Positions 37,035-47,400 of a stretch of DNA of 64,000 nt are shown here, in pieces (within the stretch, counting starts at the first letter, position 1; each line of letters starts with the position of its first letter). Under the pieces are notes generated by a model that ran no database searches, was not told the origin of the DNA, and saw nothing but the letters and a program-made list of their open reading frames with translations. Source of the DNA: Candidatus Zhuqueibacterota bacterium (GTDB lineage: Bacteria; Zhuqueibacterota; Zhuqueibacteria; Zhuqueibacterales; Geothermadaptataceae); the NCBI GenBank assembly GCA_030950365.1, contig JAUZRQ010000038.1, forward strand, positions 62,001-126,000. Direction: 5' to 3'. The translations under genes and the position numbers were made by a program.

Positions 37035-37070
37035 TTGGATCACAATTCGGGATGCCGATCGGTCTTTTGA
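37035..37070 (+). CDS. Possible 11-codon leader peptide
   Basis: GAGAGGAGG (37017-37025) is a strong ribosome-binding site with no annotated gene behind it. Nine nucleotides later a TTG opens a frame encoding MDHNSGCRSVF and stopping at TGA. It could be a regulatory leader peptide or chance. Confidence 0.3.
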   Translation: MDHNSGCRSVF

Positions 37071-37162
37071 TGCCACCTCCATGCAAGCCACCTTAACCGT
37101 TGCATCCATTGAGGACCAGTTGTCATAAACCCTACCCAATTCATAAATCAATGGAGGGATAT

Positions 37163-39949
37163 ATGTTTAAAAAAGTGCTTATCCTTTTTAGTTTCCTTGT
37201 TTTCGTCGTAACCGGAGCCTTTGCCGGCACCACAGGCAAAATCTCCGGTACGGTCGTTGATAAGGAAACCGGAGAGCCCCTGCCCGGCGTGAATATCGTC
37301 ATCGAGGGGACGACCATGGGCGCGGCAACGGATAACAACGGCGCATACTATATCCTGAATGTCCCGCCGGGAACCTATTCCGTTGTCGCATCGATGATTG
37401 GATACCAGAAGGAGAAGGTAACCGGAGTACGGGTGAGTGCGGACTTGACCACCGAGGTGAACTTCCGGCTCTCGAGCACGGTCGTGGAGTTGGGGGAAGC
37501 GGTGACGGTGGTGGCGGAGCGTCCGCTGATTCAGAAGGACATGACGGCCTCGCAGTCCCTTGTCGGTGCCGAGGAAATCGATAATACGGCTGTGAACTCG
37601 TTCGAGTCGGTGATGATCGCGATGCCGGGATTTGTGGTGGCCGGCGGCAGCGAAGGCGGAACGGTGTCGGTGGCTGAGGGCGGCGGCATCCACGTGCGCG
37701 GCGGCCGCGGCGGCCAGCTCGGTTTTATGATCGACGGTTTTTATGTGGAAGACGCTCTGTACGGCGGCATCGGCTCGGATGTGACGCGCGACGGCATCCA
37801 GGAACTGTCGGTGATCACCGGCACGTTCAACGCGGAATACGGCGAGGCGCTGTCGGGCGTGGTCAACATCGTGACCAAAGAGGGCGGCAGCAAGCTGGAA
37901 GGCAAGCTGCGGTTCGCCACCGACGAGTTGATGATCGGCAAGCTGGGAGATATTAAGGAAAACAACTGGCGTACGACCCGTATGGAAGCGTCCATTGGCG
38001 GTCCCGTGCCGGGCACCAACAACAAGGTGCGGTTCTTTTTCTCCGGCGACCGCAATTACACCAACACCTACCTGAATATCACCAAACACGTGGTGCGTCA
38101 GGATGTGGAGCATTTCACCATCCCTGATTCGATCGTCGACATTTTCGTGGATGAGAATAATTTTGTGCAAACGCCGACGCCGGACAACATCGCCTCGCTT
38201 CGCAAGCAGAAGCAGGTTGCCGGCGCAGAGCATTACCACAATAACAATACCTTCAACCGGCGCTGGCGCGGTACCGGAAAGATCACCATCACGCCCAACG
38301 CCAACATGAAGCTGATTCTGGGCTTCACCGGAACCAGGCAGGAATACAAAAACTACAGCCAGGCATTCAAACCGAATCCCGATCGGGCAGGATGGACGAA
38401 AGCGGATAACTTGATGACCAACTTCACCTGGAACCATACCCTGAGCCCGAGCACGTTTTACACCCTTCGCGGTGCAGTCTTTACCATCTGGAATCGTTTC
38501 GGCCGGTTTAAACCGCATGATCAGATCGTGCAACCATTGCGATCCGGCCCGTTTAGCAATTTCCCATTTGCCGCTTTTGGTGGGCAATCCAACTACGAAT
38601 TTCTGGGCGCCTATCCCGATCCCACCGGAGCCACGGTTGTGATTAATGGCGATACGCTGCGGGCACCGGCCTATTCAGAAGAGAACGACGATCAAAACTA
38701 TCGTTCACAGACCATTACATTCAATTTTGATGTTACTTCTCAGATATCGAGGTACCATCAAATCAAAACGGGTTTTGAATTCAAGCAATTGGATCTGCGA
38801 AACCACATTATCAATGGCATCAAAACCTCAAATGATACCACCCTTTATCGGTTCAAACCGATCCAGTTGGCAGCCTACATTCAGGATAAGATCGAATTCA
38901 AAGATATGGTCATCAATATCGGACTGCGCTGGGATTACCTGGATCCGAAATCGCCCTACGTGGCCACGACCAACGATCTGACCCGCCAATCAGGCCGGGT
39001 GGAGCAGGCGAAAAAGAAGATTCACCTAAGTCCACGTCTTGGATTCGGTTATCCAATTACGGATAGGGCGGTATTGCATTTTGCTTATGGTATGTTTACT
39101 CAGAATCCAGACTACAATTTCTTTTACCGCGGGATTTATCGCGATAGCCCGCTGTATCCGTTTCCGGACATTGCCGAGCACTTCATCGTGGGCAACGCCA
39201 ACCTGAAACCGGAGCGCACCACGGCGTATGAAATCGGCACGGAACTCCTACTGTCTGACGACATCGCCATGGATGTGACTCTGTTCTATAAGGACATTTA
39301 CGATTACGTGTCCACGAAATACTTCCCGTTTGCGCAGCCGCAGGATTACTTTACGTTCGTGAACGAAGATTACGCGAACGCCCGCGGCATTGAAATCAGC
39401 ATCGAAAAACGGTTCAGCAATTACTTTTCGGCCCGCATCAATTACACCTATTCGCGCGCCGAAGGTAACTCGCAAAGCGAGTTCACGCATTTCAACGAAT
39501 ACATCAATGCTTCGGTGCTGCAGGAAGTCCCGCCGAAGAAGACCATCACCCTGGCGTGGGATCAGCCGCACACACTCAATTTCATCATTGACGTTCGCAA
39601 ACCCAACGACTGGGGACTCAATATTTACGGTCGTTTCGGTAGCGGCTTGCCTTATACCCCCACGGATGGCCGAGGCCGTTTGACGGATGAGCGCAACAGC
39701 GCCCGCCTGCCCTGGAATGGCACCATCGATGTTCGCCTGAACAAAGACTTCAACTTTATGGGATTGCGGGAGCGCATTTTTGTGGATATCACCAACCTGT
39801 TCAATAAGCGCAACGTGTTTAGCGTGTTTTCCTCAACCGGAAGTCCGACCTTTGACCTGATCCCCGGCCGATCCGAAGAATTTATGGATCGACCACATTG
39901 GTTCGGGCCTCCACGGCATATAGAAGCAGGCATTCAGATCGTATTCTGA
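37163..39949 (+). CDS. TonB-dependent outer membrane receptor with carboxypeptidase-like N-domain
   Basis: 928 residues from ATG 37163, which has GGAGGGA upstream; an in-frame extension to 37100 is not credible. Signal peptide 1-22. Residues 23-110 form a carboxypeptidase-regulatory-like beta-sandwich (GKISGTVVDKETGEPLPGVNIVIEGT...GAYYILNVPPGTYSVVASMIGYQ). The plug follows (AMPGFVVAGGSEGGTVSVAEGGGIHVRGGR...IQELSVITGTFNAEYGEALSGVVNIVTKEGG). The 22-stranded-type barrel ends in IQIVF with the terminal Phe. This layout resembles SusC-type and FCB importers. It leads an operon with a large secreted protein and a PorV-like protein. Substrate unknown. Confidence 0.92.
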   Translation: MFKKVLILFSFLVFVVTGAFAGTTGKISGTVVDKETGEPLPGVNIVIEGTTMGAATDNNGAYYILNVPPGTYSVVASMIGYQKEKVTGVRVSADLTTEVNFRLSSTVVELGEAVTVVAERPLIQKDMTASQSLVGAEEIDNTAVNSFESVMIAMPGFVVAGGSEGGTVSVAEGGGIHVRGGRGGQLGFMIDGFYVEDALYGGIGSDVTRDGIQELSVITGTFNAEYGEALSGVVNIVTKEGGSKLEGKLRFATDELMIGKLGDIKENNWRTTRMEASIGGPVPGTNNKVRFFFSGDRNYTNTYLNITKHVVRQDVEHFTIPDSIVDIFVDENNFVQTPTPDNIASLRKQKQVAGAEHYHNNNTFNRRWRGTGKITITPNANMKLILGFTGTRQEYKNYSQAFKPNPDRAGWTKADNLMTNFTWNHTLSPSTFYTLRGAVFTIWNRFGRFKPHDQIVQPLRSGPFSNFPFAAFGGQSNYEFLGAYPDPTGATVVINGDTLRAPAYSEENDDQNYRSQTITFNFDVTSQISRYHQIKTGFEFKQLDLRNHIINGIKTSNDTTLYRFKPIQLAAYIQDKIEFKDMVINIGLRWDYLDPKSPYVATTNDLTRQSGRVEQAKKKIHLSPRLGFGYPITDRAVLHFAYGMFTQNPDYNFFYRGIYRDSPLYPFPDIAEHFIVGNANLKPERTTAYEIGTELLLSDDIAMDVTLFYKDIYDYVSTKYFPFAQPQDYFTFVNEDYANARGIEISIEKRFSNYFSARINYTYSRAEGNSQSEFTHFNEYINASVLQEVPPKKTITLAWDQPHTLNFIIDVRKPNDWGLNIYGRFGSGLPYTPTDGRGRLTDERNSARLPWNGTIDVRLNKDFNFMGLRERIFVDITNLFNKRNVFSVFSSTGSPTFDLIPGRSEEFMDRPHWFGPPRHIEAGIQIVF

Positions 39950-40036
39950 TAGGCTGAACCACCCGCTGCAAGGGTGATTCATTCCGCGTTTTCAAACTCA
40001 AGATAGAGCCGGTTCTTTTTGAAACGGAGGGTTAAA

Positions 40037-42952
40037 ATGGCAAAAAGCTGCTCTAAATTATGTCTAATCCTGACACTCACGGTGGGACTGATCCTGCCAC
40101 AGCTACTTCTGGGGCAGGGGAAATATCCCGCCAGGCCGAGTGCCCCGATGGATAAATGGGAATACTACAACACCTACGTGGCTCCGCAAAAAGGCCGAGC
40201 CGCTTTGAGCAAGCCCGGTGCATTTGCCGACCGCAAGCGTAGTGTTTTGGATGTAGGTAACCTGGTGGTCCGGTTCAACAATGCCGGTACCTGGGGCTAT
40301 GACCGCTGGGGCCTCAACCATCAGTGGCCGGCTGGTTCCAAGCTGACCTACTACTGGACCCTGGCACCGATGATCGGTGCGAAAAAGCGCATGCCGGACG
40401 GCTCCCTGAAACCCACCGTGGCCGTGGGCGCTCGCGGGACTGTGCGCGACCATGAAGAAGAATTTCAGCCGCTGCCCGGCTACGACGCGGGCTGGCAGGA
40501 TGACGGTGCGTTCTTCGGTATCGCATTCAGCGATCGGCCCGATACCTGGCCCTCGCTGTGGCCCATCGAGAAGGATCCTGAAGGCAAGTACACCGATCCG
40601 TACACCGGTCAGACGTTTGCCGGCATCGAGCGGCCACTCGACCTGAGCCACCCCGAAGGCAGCGGATTGCGCTTCCCGGGCGTGCTCAACGGCAAGGTCG
40701 TGGCCGACCGCGAAGCCTATGTGGTGATGACCGATAATGATCCGAAAGATGGAAATATCGGTGAATTCAACAACGGCGTTGGTCCGCTGGATGTGCGCGT
40801 GGATGCCTGGGCGCTGCAATGGAGCGATGTGATCAATGAAGATTTCATCATCTGGCGACACATCTTCACCAACGTCGGCAAAGATACCCTGTTCGATGTG
40901 TACGTGGGCATGCACGGCGACCCGGACACCCCCGAGCAGGGAACCTTCGAATGGACCGACGATTTCGCGCTGTTCATTCCGCAGGGCTCGGCCGATTACG
41001 ACTCGCTACTGTGGAACACCGTGCTGGTGTGGGACGGTGACGACAAGTCCGAAGGCTTCATCGCCAGCAACGTGCCGTGGATTGCCATTAAAGTACTGGA
41101 AACCCCGGTGGATGAGACCACCGGCCAGCAAAAGGGCCTGACCACAATGTACCTCTTTTTGTACAGCGAAGACGCCCAGAGCGATGAGCAGGCCTACAAT
41201 GATCAGATGGCGGCAGGTATCGAGCCGCCGGATAATGTGGATCCGCATCCGGATGATTGGACGCAGACGCCAAACAGCTATGGTCCGGATATCACGTTTG
41301 TCTTCGCCTCCGGTCCGTTCACCATGCCGCCGGGCAAAAGTTTGGTATTCACCATTGCCGATATCCTCGGCGCCAACAAGGCGGACGCGCTGAGCAACGC
41401 CGCGCTGGCGCAGGTGCTGTATAACAACGATTACAAGGCTCCCGAGCCGCCGAAAGAACCGAATGTGCGTGCCGTGGCCGGCGATGGCCAGGTGACCCTA
41501 TACTGGGATGCGTTTCCGTCGGAATTCAGCACCGACCGGTTGACCGGCAACAACCGCTTCCAGGGCTACCGCATTTACCGCAGCGATGACCGCGGCGTGA
41601 CCTGGGGCACGCCGATTACGGACGTGAACGGCACCGTGATTGGTTACGTGCCGCTGGCGCAATTTGATCTGGAAGACGGTATTACCGGTGTGGACCCGCT
41701 CGCTCCGGAGCTGTATCTCGGCGATGATACCGGTCTGCAGCACACCTTTGTGGATCGCAACGTCATCAACGGATATGAGTACTGGTATGCCGTGACGGCG
41801 TACGATTCCCGCGATGAGGCCGGTCCGCTGACCATCCGGCCGCTGGAGAATCCGCGCCGGAACAACCCGAACCTGCCCGGAGACAATACCGTGGCAGTGA
41901 TTCCACGACCGAAAGTGGCCGGTTACAAAGACCCGCAGGTGGGCGAAGTGCAGCACACCCAGGGCGTGGCTGATGGCACCGTTGAAGTGGAAATCCTCGA
42001 TCCTGGCCTGGTGACGGGTGATACCTATCGGGTGACGTTTGACGCCAGTACCTCGCCGACCACGGTGATCGTGACCAACACCAAAACCGGCAAAAGCGTG
42101 CAGGGACCGGCTGCCGGACCGAGCGATGTGACGACTGATGGCATTCCGAGCATCGACGGCTTGCGCGTAAAAGCCATCGATACCAGGCGCGGCGTCAAAT
42201 CGACCGCCGGGGCCAGCACCATTGAACTGCGGCGCACCCAATTTGCCAATCGCAGCGGCGCGGGTACGCTTCATGATTTCGAATTCCGGTTTGTCAGCGA
42301 TACCCTGATCTACACGGATTGGGATAACGGCACGCCGGTGAAAGCCACGTTTGAAATCTGGGACCTGACCACGAATACACAAGTTACCGCTGAGATTTTT
42401 GATTCACGTGATGGCGACGGTGACGGTGTCTTCGATTTTGGCGAACGTGTGGCCATCGTCATCTCGCCCTATCAGGGCACCGGCGGCTGGGAAGGCGCCT
42501 GGCCGGATGATTACGGCTTCGTGATCGATTTCACCGACGGTTCGACCGCCAATCCGGGAGACACCTTTACCATCATTTCCAACAAGGTCTTCAATAACGA
42601 TGATCAGTACGAATTCACCACGACCAAAGAAGAGATCGATACTGAGAAGCTGAAACAGGACCTGGCCAATGTGAAGGTCGTTCCCAATCCCTATGTGGTG
42701 TCCTCGGTCTTCGAAACCTCGCTGAGCACCAAGGTGCTGCAATTCCGCAAGCTCCCGCCCGAGTGCACGATCCGGATCTACAACCTGTCCGGTGAATTGA
42801 TCCGCAAGATCGAGCACAACGATGGCACCTCTATCGAAAACTGGAATCTGCGCAGCTACAACGATCAGGAGATTGCGTTCGGGGTGTATATCTATCACAT
42901 CGAAACGCCCTCCGGCGCAGAGACTTTAGGGAAGTTTGCGGTGATTAAATAA
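40037..42952 (+). CDS. Large exported protein with fibronectin-III-like and T9SS-type sorting domains
   Basis: 971 residues from ATG 40037 (GGAGGG upstream); the TTG at 40019 would put that site inside the gene. Signal peptide 1-27 (LLLGQ). An N-terminal beta-rich region of about 470 residues has no family I recognise. A fibronectin-III-like part follows at about 474-600 (PNVRAVAGDGQVTLYWDAFPSE...GYRIYRSDD). A calcium-loop-like DSRDGDGDGVFDFGERV lies near 790-806. The last 95 residues (VKVVPNPYVV...IRIYNLSGELIRKIEHN...WNLRSYNDQEIAFGVYIYHIETPSG...GKFAVIK) match type-A C-terminal sorting domains of type IX secretion. It sits in the place held by SusD-like proteins in Sus operons, but is unrelated to SusD by eye. 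Confidence 0.78.
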   Translation: MAKSCSKLCLILTLTVGLILPQLLLGQGKYPARPSAPMDKWEYYNTYVAPQKGRAALSKPGAFADRKRSVLDVGNLVVRFNNAGTWGYDRWGLNHQWPAGSKLTYYWTLAPMIGAKKRMPDGSLKPTVAVGARGTVRDHEEEFQPLPGYDAGWQDDGAFFGIAFSDRPDTWPSLWPIEKDPEGKYTDPYTGQTFAGIERPLDLSHPEGSGLRFPGVLNGKVVADREAYVVMTDNDPKDGNIGEFNNGVGPLDVRVDAWALQWSDVINEDFIIWRHIFTNVGKDTLFDVYVGMHGDPDTPEQGTFEWTDDFALFIPQGSADYDSLLWNTVLVWDGDDKSEGFIASNVPWIAIKVLETPVDETTGQQKGLTTMYLFLYSEDAQSDEQAYNDQMAAGIEPPDNVDPHPDDWTQTPNSYGPDITFVFASGPFTMPPGKSLVFTIADILGANKADALSNAALAQVLYNNDYKAPEPPKEPNVRAVAGDGQVTLYWDAFPSEFSTDRLTGNNRFQGYRIYRSDDRGVTWGTPITDVNGTVIGYVPLAQFDLEDGITGVDPLAPELYLGDDTGLQHTFVDRNVINGYEYWYAVTAYDSRDEAGPLTIRPLENPRRNNPNLPGDNTVAVIPRPKVAGYKDPQVGEVQHTQGVADGTVEVEILDPGLVTGDTYRVTFDASTSPTTVIVTNTKTGKSVQGPAAGPSDVTTDGIPSIDGLRVKAIDTRRGVKSTAGASTIELRRTQFANRSGAGTLHDFEFRFVSDTLIYTDWDNGTPVKATFEIWDLTTNTQVTAEIFDSRDGDGDGVFDFGERVAIVISPYQGTGGWEGAWPDDYGFVIDFTDGSTANPGDTFTIISNKVFNNDDQYEFTTTKEEIDTEKLKQDLANVKVVPNPYVVSSVFETSLSTKVLQFRKLPPECTIRIYNLSGELIRKIEHNDGTSIENWNLRSYNDQEIAFGVYIYHIETPSGAETLGKFAVIK

Positions 42953-42991
42953 TCTGGCTATTGGGTAGATCGAATTCTGGAGGTTCAAACG

Positions 42992-44056
42992 ATGAAAAAA
43001 CTGGCAATAATCATATGTCTTTTGGGCATGTTCAGCTACTCGGCAGGCTATGCCCAATTCGACAATGTGGGCACCTCCGCAGCAAACTTTTTAAAGATTG
43101 GTGTGGGTAGCCGCGCTGAGGCCATGGCAGGGGCCTACGTGGCGCAGGTCGCAGATGTAACTGCGCTGCACTGGAACCCAGCTGGCCTGGCGAGGATGCA
43201 GAACCGGGAGGTCGCCATTGCCCGCACTGACTGGGTGCTGGATATCAATCACGTGTTCGTGGGAGCCGCGCTGCCACTGGGCGATGTCGGCACCCTGGGC
43301 GTGAGCGTGTATTCGCTGACCATGGGTGATATGGAAATGACCACAGCCCAACAGCCCGATGGCACGGGCGTGATGTTTGGGGCCAGCAACTTCGCCATCG
43401 GCCTCGCCTACGCCCGCGCGCTGACCGACCGGTTCTCCGTGGGAATACAGGGGAAATACATACGTGAAAATATATCCTCAGCATCGGCCAATGCGTTTGC
43501 TCTGGATATTGGTTCGCAGTACCGCACCAATTTCCGCGGTCTCACCATCGGTATGTCCATCGCCAATTTCGGTACCAACATGACCCTTTCCGGGCGGGAG
43601 CAACTCGTACGTGTGGATATCGATCCGACACTTGGCGCCAACCCGGATGCCACACCAGCCCGTCTGGAAACGGAAGCATGGCCGCTGCCGCTGATTTTCC
43701 GTATTGGCGTGTCCATGGAGGTGTTTAATAGCGGCGATAATAAAATCACCGCCAATGTGGATTATACCGATCCGCGTGACGTGAATCCGTGGACGTCATT
43801 TGGCGTAGAGTACAGCCTCAAAAATATGGTGTATTTGCGGGGTGGCTGGCGTTCGCTGCTCACGGCCATGGGGCTGTTTACCAATGAAAAGCTGGAAGCC
43901 GAAGAAGCCAATCCGGAACAGAGCTTCTTTACCTTTGGCGGTGGCCTGTATCTGAAATATCCGGGTAAAGATTACAGCTTGCGCATCGATTATGCCTATT
44001 CCGATCTTGGCCGCCTGACCCAGGCCCACCGCTTTTCCGTTGCGTTCGAATTCTGA
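42992..44056 (+). CDS. PorV/PorQ-family outer membrane protein
   Basis: 354 residues, signal peptide (ending GYAQF, about 22), then the family start NVGTSAANFLKIGVGSRAEAMAGAYVAQVADVTALHWNPAGLARM. A beta-barrel follows, ending HRFSVAFEF with terminal Phe. In Bacteroidota PorV (LptO) shuttles type IX cargo from the SprA translocon to the attachment complex; close relatives in other FCB phyla are common but untested. It is third in the operon, 39 bp behind the protein carrying a sorting domain, which fits a cargo-handling role. GGAGGTT precedes the ATG. Confidence 0.88.
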   Translation: MKKLAIIICLLGMFSYSAGYAQFDNVGTSAANFLKIGVGSRAEAMAGAYVAQVADVTALHWNPAGLARMQNREVAIARTDWVLDINHVFVGAALPLGDVGTLGVSVYSLTMGDMEMTTAQQPDGTGVMFGASNFAIGLAYARALTDRFSVGIQGKYIRENISSASANAFALDIGSQYRTNFRGLTIGMSIANFGTNMTLSGREQLVRVDIDPTLGANPDATPARLETEAWPLPLIFRIGVSMEVFNSGDNKITANVDYTDPRDVNPWTSFGVEYSLKNMVYLRGGWRSLLTAMGLFTNEKLEAEEANPEQSFFTFGGGLYLKYPGKDYSLRIDYAYSDLGRLTQAHRFSVAFEF

Positions 44057-44078
44057 TCTCCATACGGTCGCATCATCG

Positions 44079-44111
44079 AGCAGGGCATGGACCTCCGTGC
44101 CCTGCTTTTTT
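44079..44111 (+). terminator. Terminator after the TonB/PorV operon
   Basis: Perfect 9-bp stem AGCAGGGCA/TGCCCTGCT with a 10-nt loop, then TTTTTTG, 22 bp after the stop codon. Confidence 0.92.
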
Positions 44112-44415
44112 GTTGGTGCAGAAGAGAACGGCCATCCGCCGGCCGGTCTTTTGCAAGCTGGAAGGACCTCGCAAACGGGATAACGCCTGTAACTGTTCAG
44201 CATGTACGGAAGATTGTTGGAATCCGGCTTTTTCGCTCCCCTCCCGGGAGGGGACGTTGAACGGCCCATGCGGGCTCTCAATGAAACAATATCCTCAATT
44301 TGTCGCCATTCGGTGAAGGTGGAATGGCGACAAAAAGCAGACAATGGACATCACGAGATTATTGGTGTGGTCGAATAATTTCAAAGCCATTCACCGTAAG
44401 TCTTCTGGGATGGTC
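44112..44415. other. Intergenic stretch with a dispersed 13-mer
   Basis: Holds GTAACTGTTCAGC (44189-44201), one base from the 17551 motif, and a CCCCTCCCGGGAGGGG palindrome near 44237. No gene supported. Confidence 0.5.
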
Positions 44416-47400
44416 ATGCAACGGCTCATTTACCTTCTGTTTTTCATCTCCGGGGCCACCGGCCTGGTGTATGAAGTTCTGTGGATGCGGCTGCTCTCGC
44501 AGGTGTTTGGTAGCACGGTCTTTGCCATCAGCTCGGTGCTGGCGGTCTTCATGGCAGGACTGGGATTGGGCGCCTATGCCTGGGGGCGCCGCCTCGATCG
44601 TGGCGGTTCGGGACTGCGCCTGTACGGCCTGCTTGAGCTCGGTATTGGTATCGTCGGGACGCTGGTGCCGGCACTCATCCACTGGCTGGATCCGCTGATC
44701 GTCCGACTGCTGGTGGCCAGCCAGGACCTTGCCGTGCTGCAGGCGGTGATCCGGATTGCTTTCGCTGCCCTACTACTCGGTCTGCCCGCGTTTCTCATGG
44801 GCGGCACGCTGCCTGCGCTGAGCAAATCCCTTACCCGCGAAACCAGGGCTGTCGGTCATGATGTCGGCATGCTGTATGCCGTCAACACCGCTGGTGCGGT
44901 GCTGGGCGCCTTTACAACCGGCTTTTTGCTTATTGCTTATTTCGGCCTCTGGATGACCGGCCTGCTCACCGCGGCGACGAATGTGGCCATCGGTCTGTAT
45001 GCGCTGCGTCTGGCCCGCAGCGTTTCACCGGATGCCCAAACCACCGATGACGCTCCGAGACCGCTCCGGAGCGGCCCCGCCGACCGCTTGAACGATCGCC
45101 GGCTATTTGTGCTGCTTTTGGCCTATGGGCTGTCCGGCTTCGTGGCTCTGGCGGCGGAAGTGGTCTGGGTGCGGGCGCTGGTGTTTTTTCTGGGCAATTC
45201 TACGTACGCGTTCAGTACGGTTTTGACCACGTTCCTGCTGGGACTGGCCACAGGCGGCTGGATCGGCAGCCAGCAGACCGACCGCCTCGCCGATCCCTGG
45301 CAGCGGTTTGCGGTGGTGGAGTGGCTGATCGCCGTTTCGCTTCTCGGCACCATCCTGATGCTGTGGCAGGGATTTTATTCTGAGCTTTTCCGTCGCAGTT
45401 TGCATTCGCCCGCGGTTCCGTGGCTTCTATTTCTGGCGATCAAATTCGGTGCGGCGTTTCTGGTTCTGTTTCTGCCCGGCGTGCTGTTCGGCTACCTGTT
45501 TCCGGTGGTTTGCAAGCTGAGCATCCGCACGCTGGCCAGCCTGGGCCGCGGCGTGGGCACAGTGTATGGCATTAATACCCTCGGCACCATTCTGGGATCG
45601 CTGGCCAGCGGATTTGTGCTTATTCCGTGGCTGGGCTTGCAGCAAAGTTTACTGCTGCTGGTCTGGCTGGCGCTGGCGGTGACTGTGCTGTTGATCTGGA
45701 GTCATCCGTCAGCTAACCGCACCACACGCTGGGCGGTGCCGGGGGCCGTGGCGTCCACGGGGATGCTGGTGATCTGGCTTTTCCCGGTGTCCTCACAGTT
45801 GACCCGGTTTTCGCCGGAGCACCGGCTCATGGTCCGCGAGCTGTTTTACGCCGAAGATCACACGGCCACGGTGCATGTGTTCGAATCGGCGGCCGGCGAT
45901 CGGTTCGTGAGCGTGGATGGCCATTTCATCGGCGCGACCGAACATGAAAGCGATAAAAAACAAAAGCTGCTGGCGCATCTGCCGCTGCTGCTGCATCCGC
46001 AGCCGACATCGGCCATCACCATCGGGCTGGGCAGCGGCATCACCCTGGCGGCCATGGCGCGGCATGCCTCCTTGCAAACCGTGGAAGCCATCGAGATCGT
46101 GCCGGGCATGTTGCGTGCGGCTACTTTTTTCGCCGAAGCCAACGATCGCATTCTGGAAAGCCCTCGCGTGCGCGTTCGAGTGGGTGACGGCCTGCATTTT
46201 CTCAAAACCACGCCACAGCGGTATGATTTGATCATTTCCGATGCCAAGCTGAATCCCGAATATGTCGGCAATGCGCGGGTGTACACGCGCGATTACTATG
46301 AATGGTGCCGCGATCGCCTCACCGATCAGGGGATTTTCTGTCAGTGGGTGCCCCTGTACCTGCCGCCATCGATTTTCCGGATGGTGCTGCGGACGTTCGC
46401 CGAGGTCTTCCCGGTGGTGGATTTGTGGTTTTTCCCGCAGCAGCATTTCATCTTGATGGGACGCAAACAGCCGTATCCATTTGATTGGCAGATGGCCGGC
46501 CGGCGAATGCAGGTGCCAGCGATACGCGAGCATTTGCAGCCGTTTTTTCTGGAGAATCCACTGGTTCTGGCGTCTTCCTGGGTGGCGGATCGTCGGGCGT
46601 TGTTGGCCCATGCCGGCCGGGGCCCGGTGAATACTCTGGCGCGGCCGCGCATCGAATTCGCGTCGGTGCGCGCCTTCCGGCAGGCGCCGCGTGGTCGCAC
46701 CGAGGCAGATCACCTGCAATGGGTGCTCAATCAGGTGCATGCGGAACCGGACCGCCACCATGGCATTTTGACCGACTCGCTGGCTGCGTATGTGCAATCG
46801 TTTCAGCGTGTGCTGCACGGCCTCATTCAGGCGCGGCAGACCGGACTGCTTGCGCGCGCTGAAACCGGTCTGGCCGCCGCTTTACGGCTTAATCCCGGCG
46901 ACGGCCGTGCACGGGATCTACTGCAACAAATTCAAAAAGAGCAGCGCACGGTGCTGCAGGCCCCGGCGAATGCGGCCACAGGGCAGGATCAATTCCGCCG
47001 GGCGCAACTGCTGTATGAACACGGCCGGCTGGCAAAGGCATTGCAAGCGGTGGAACAGGTGCTGGCCGATGCGCCTGAACATGCCGATGGCCTGAATCTG
47101 AAAGGCCTGATCCTGCTCAAACAAAACCGGCCGCAGCTTGCCGCCGAGGTGTTTCGCCAGGCCCATGCTGAGGATCAAACCAATGTGGATATTTTACTCA
47201 ATTTGGCCACGGCCACTGAAATGAGTGGCAACATGGAGCAGGCGCTGCAATTGCTGCACGACGCACAAGCGCTGGCGCCGCGCTCGGCCAAAATCACCAA
47301 CAACATCGGCGTTTTGCTGGCGCGCATGCAGCGACTGGCCGAAGCCGAAACTGCCTTACAGCAGGCCATCCGGCTGGACCCGCTGTTCGCCGAAGCATAC

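Larger units (their letters stand above)
36727..37162 (+). promoter_or_regulatory. Regulatory region and long leader of the TonB-receptor operon
   Basis: 436 bp holding a sigma-54 promoter (36863-36879), a leader of about 270 nt, a possible stem TAGCAAGA (36930-36937) / TCTTGCTA (36992-36999), and a strong Shine-Dalgarno followed by an 11-codon reading frame (37035-37070). Confidence 0.6.
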
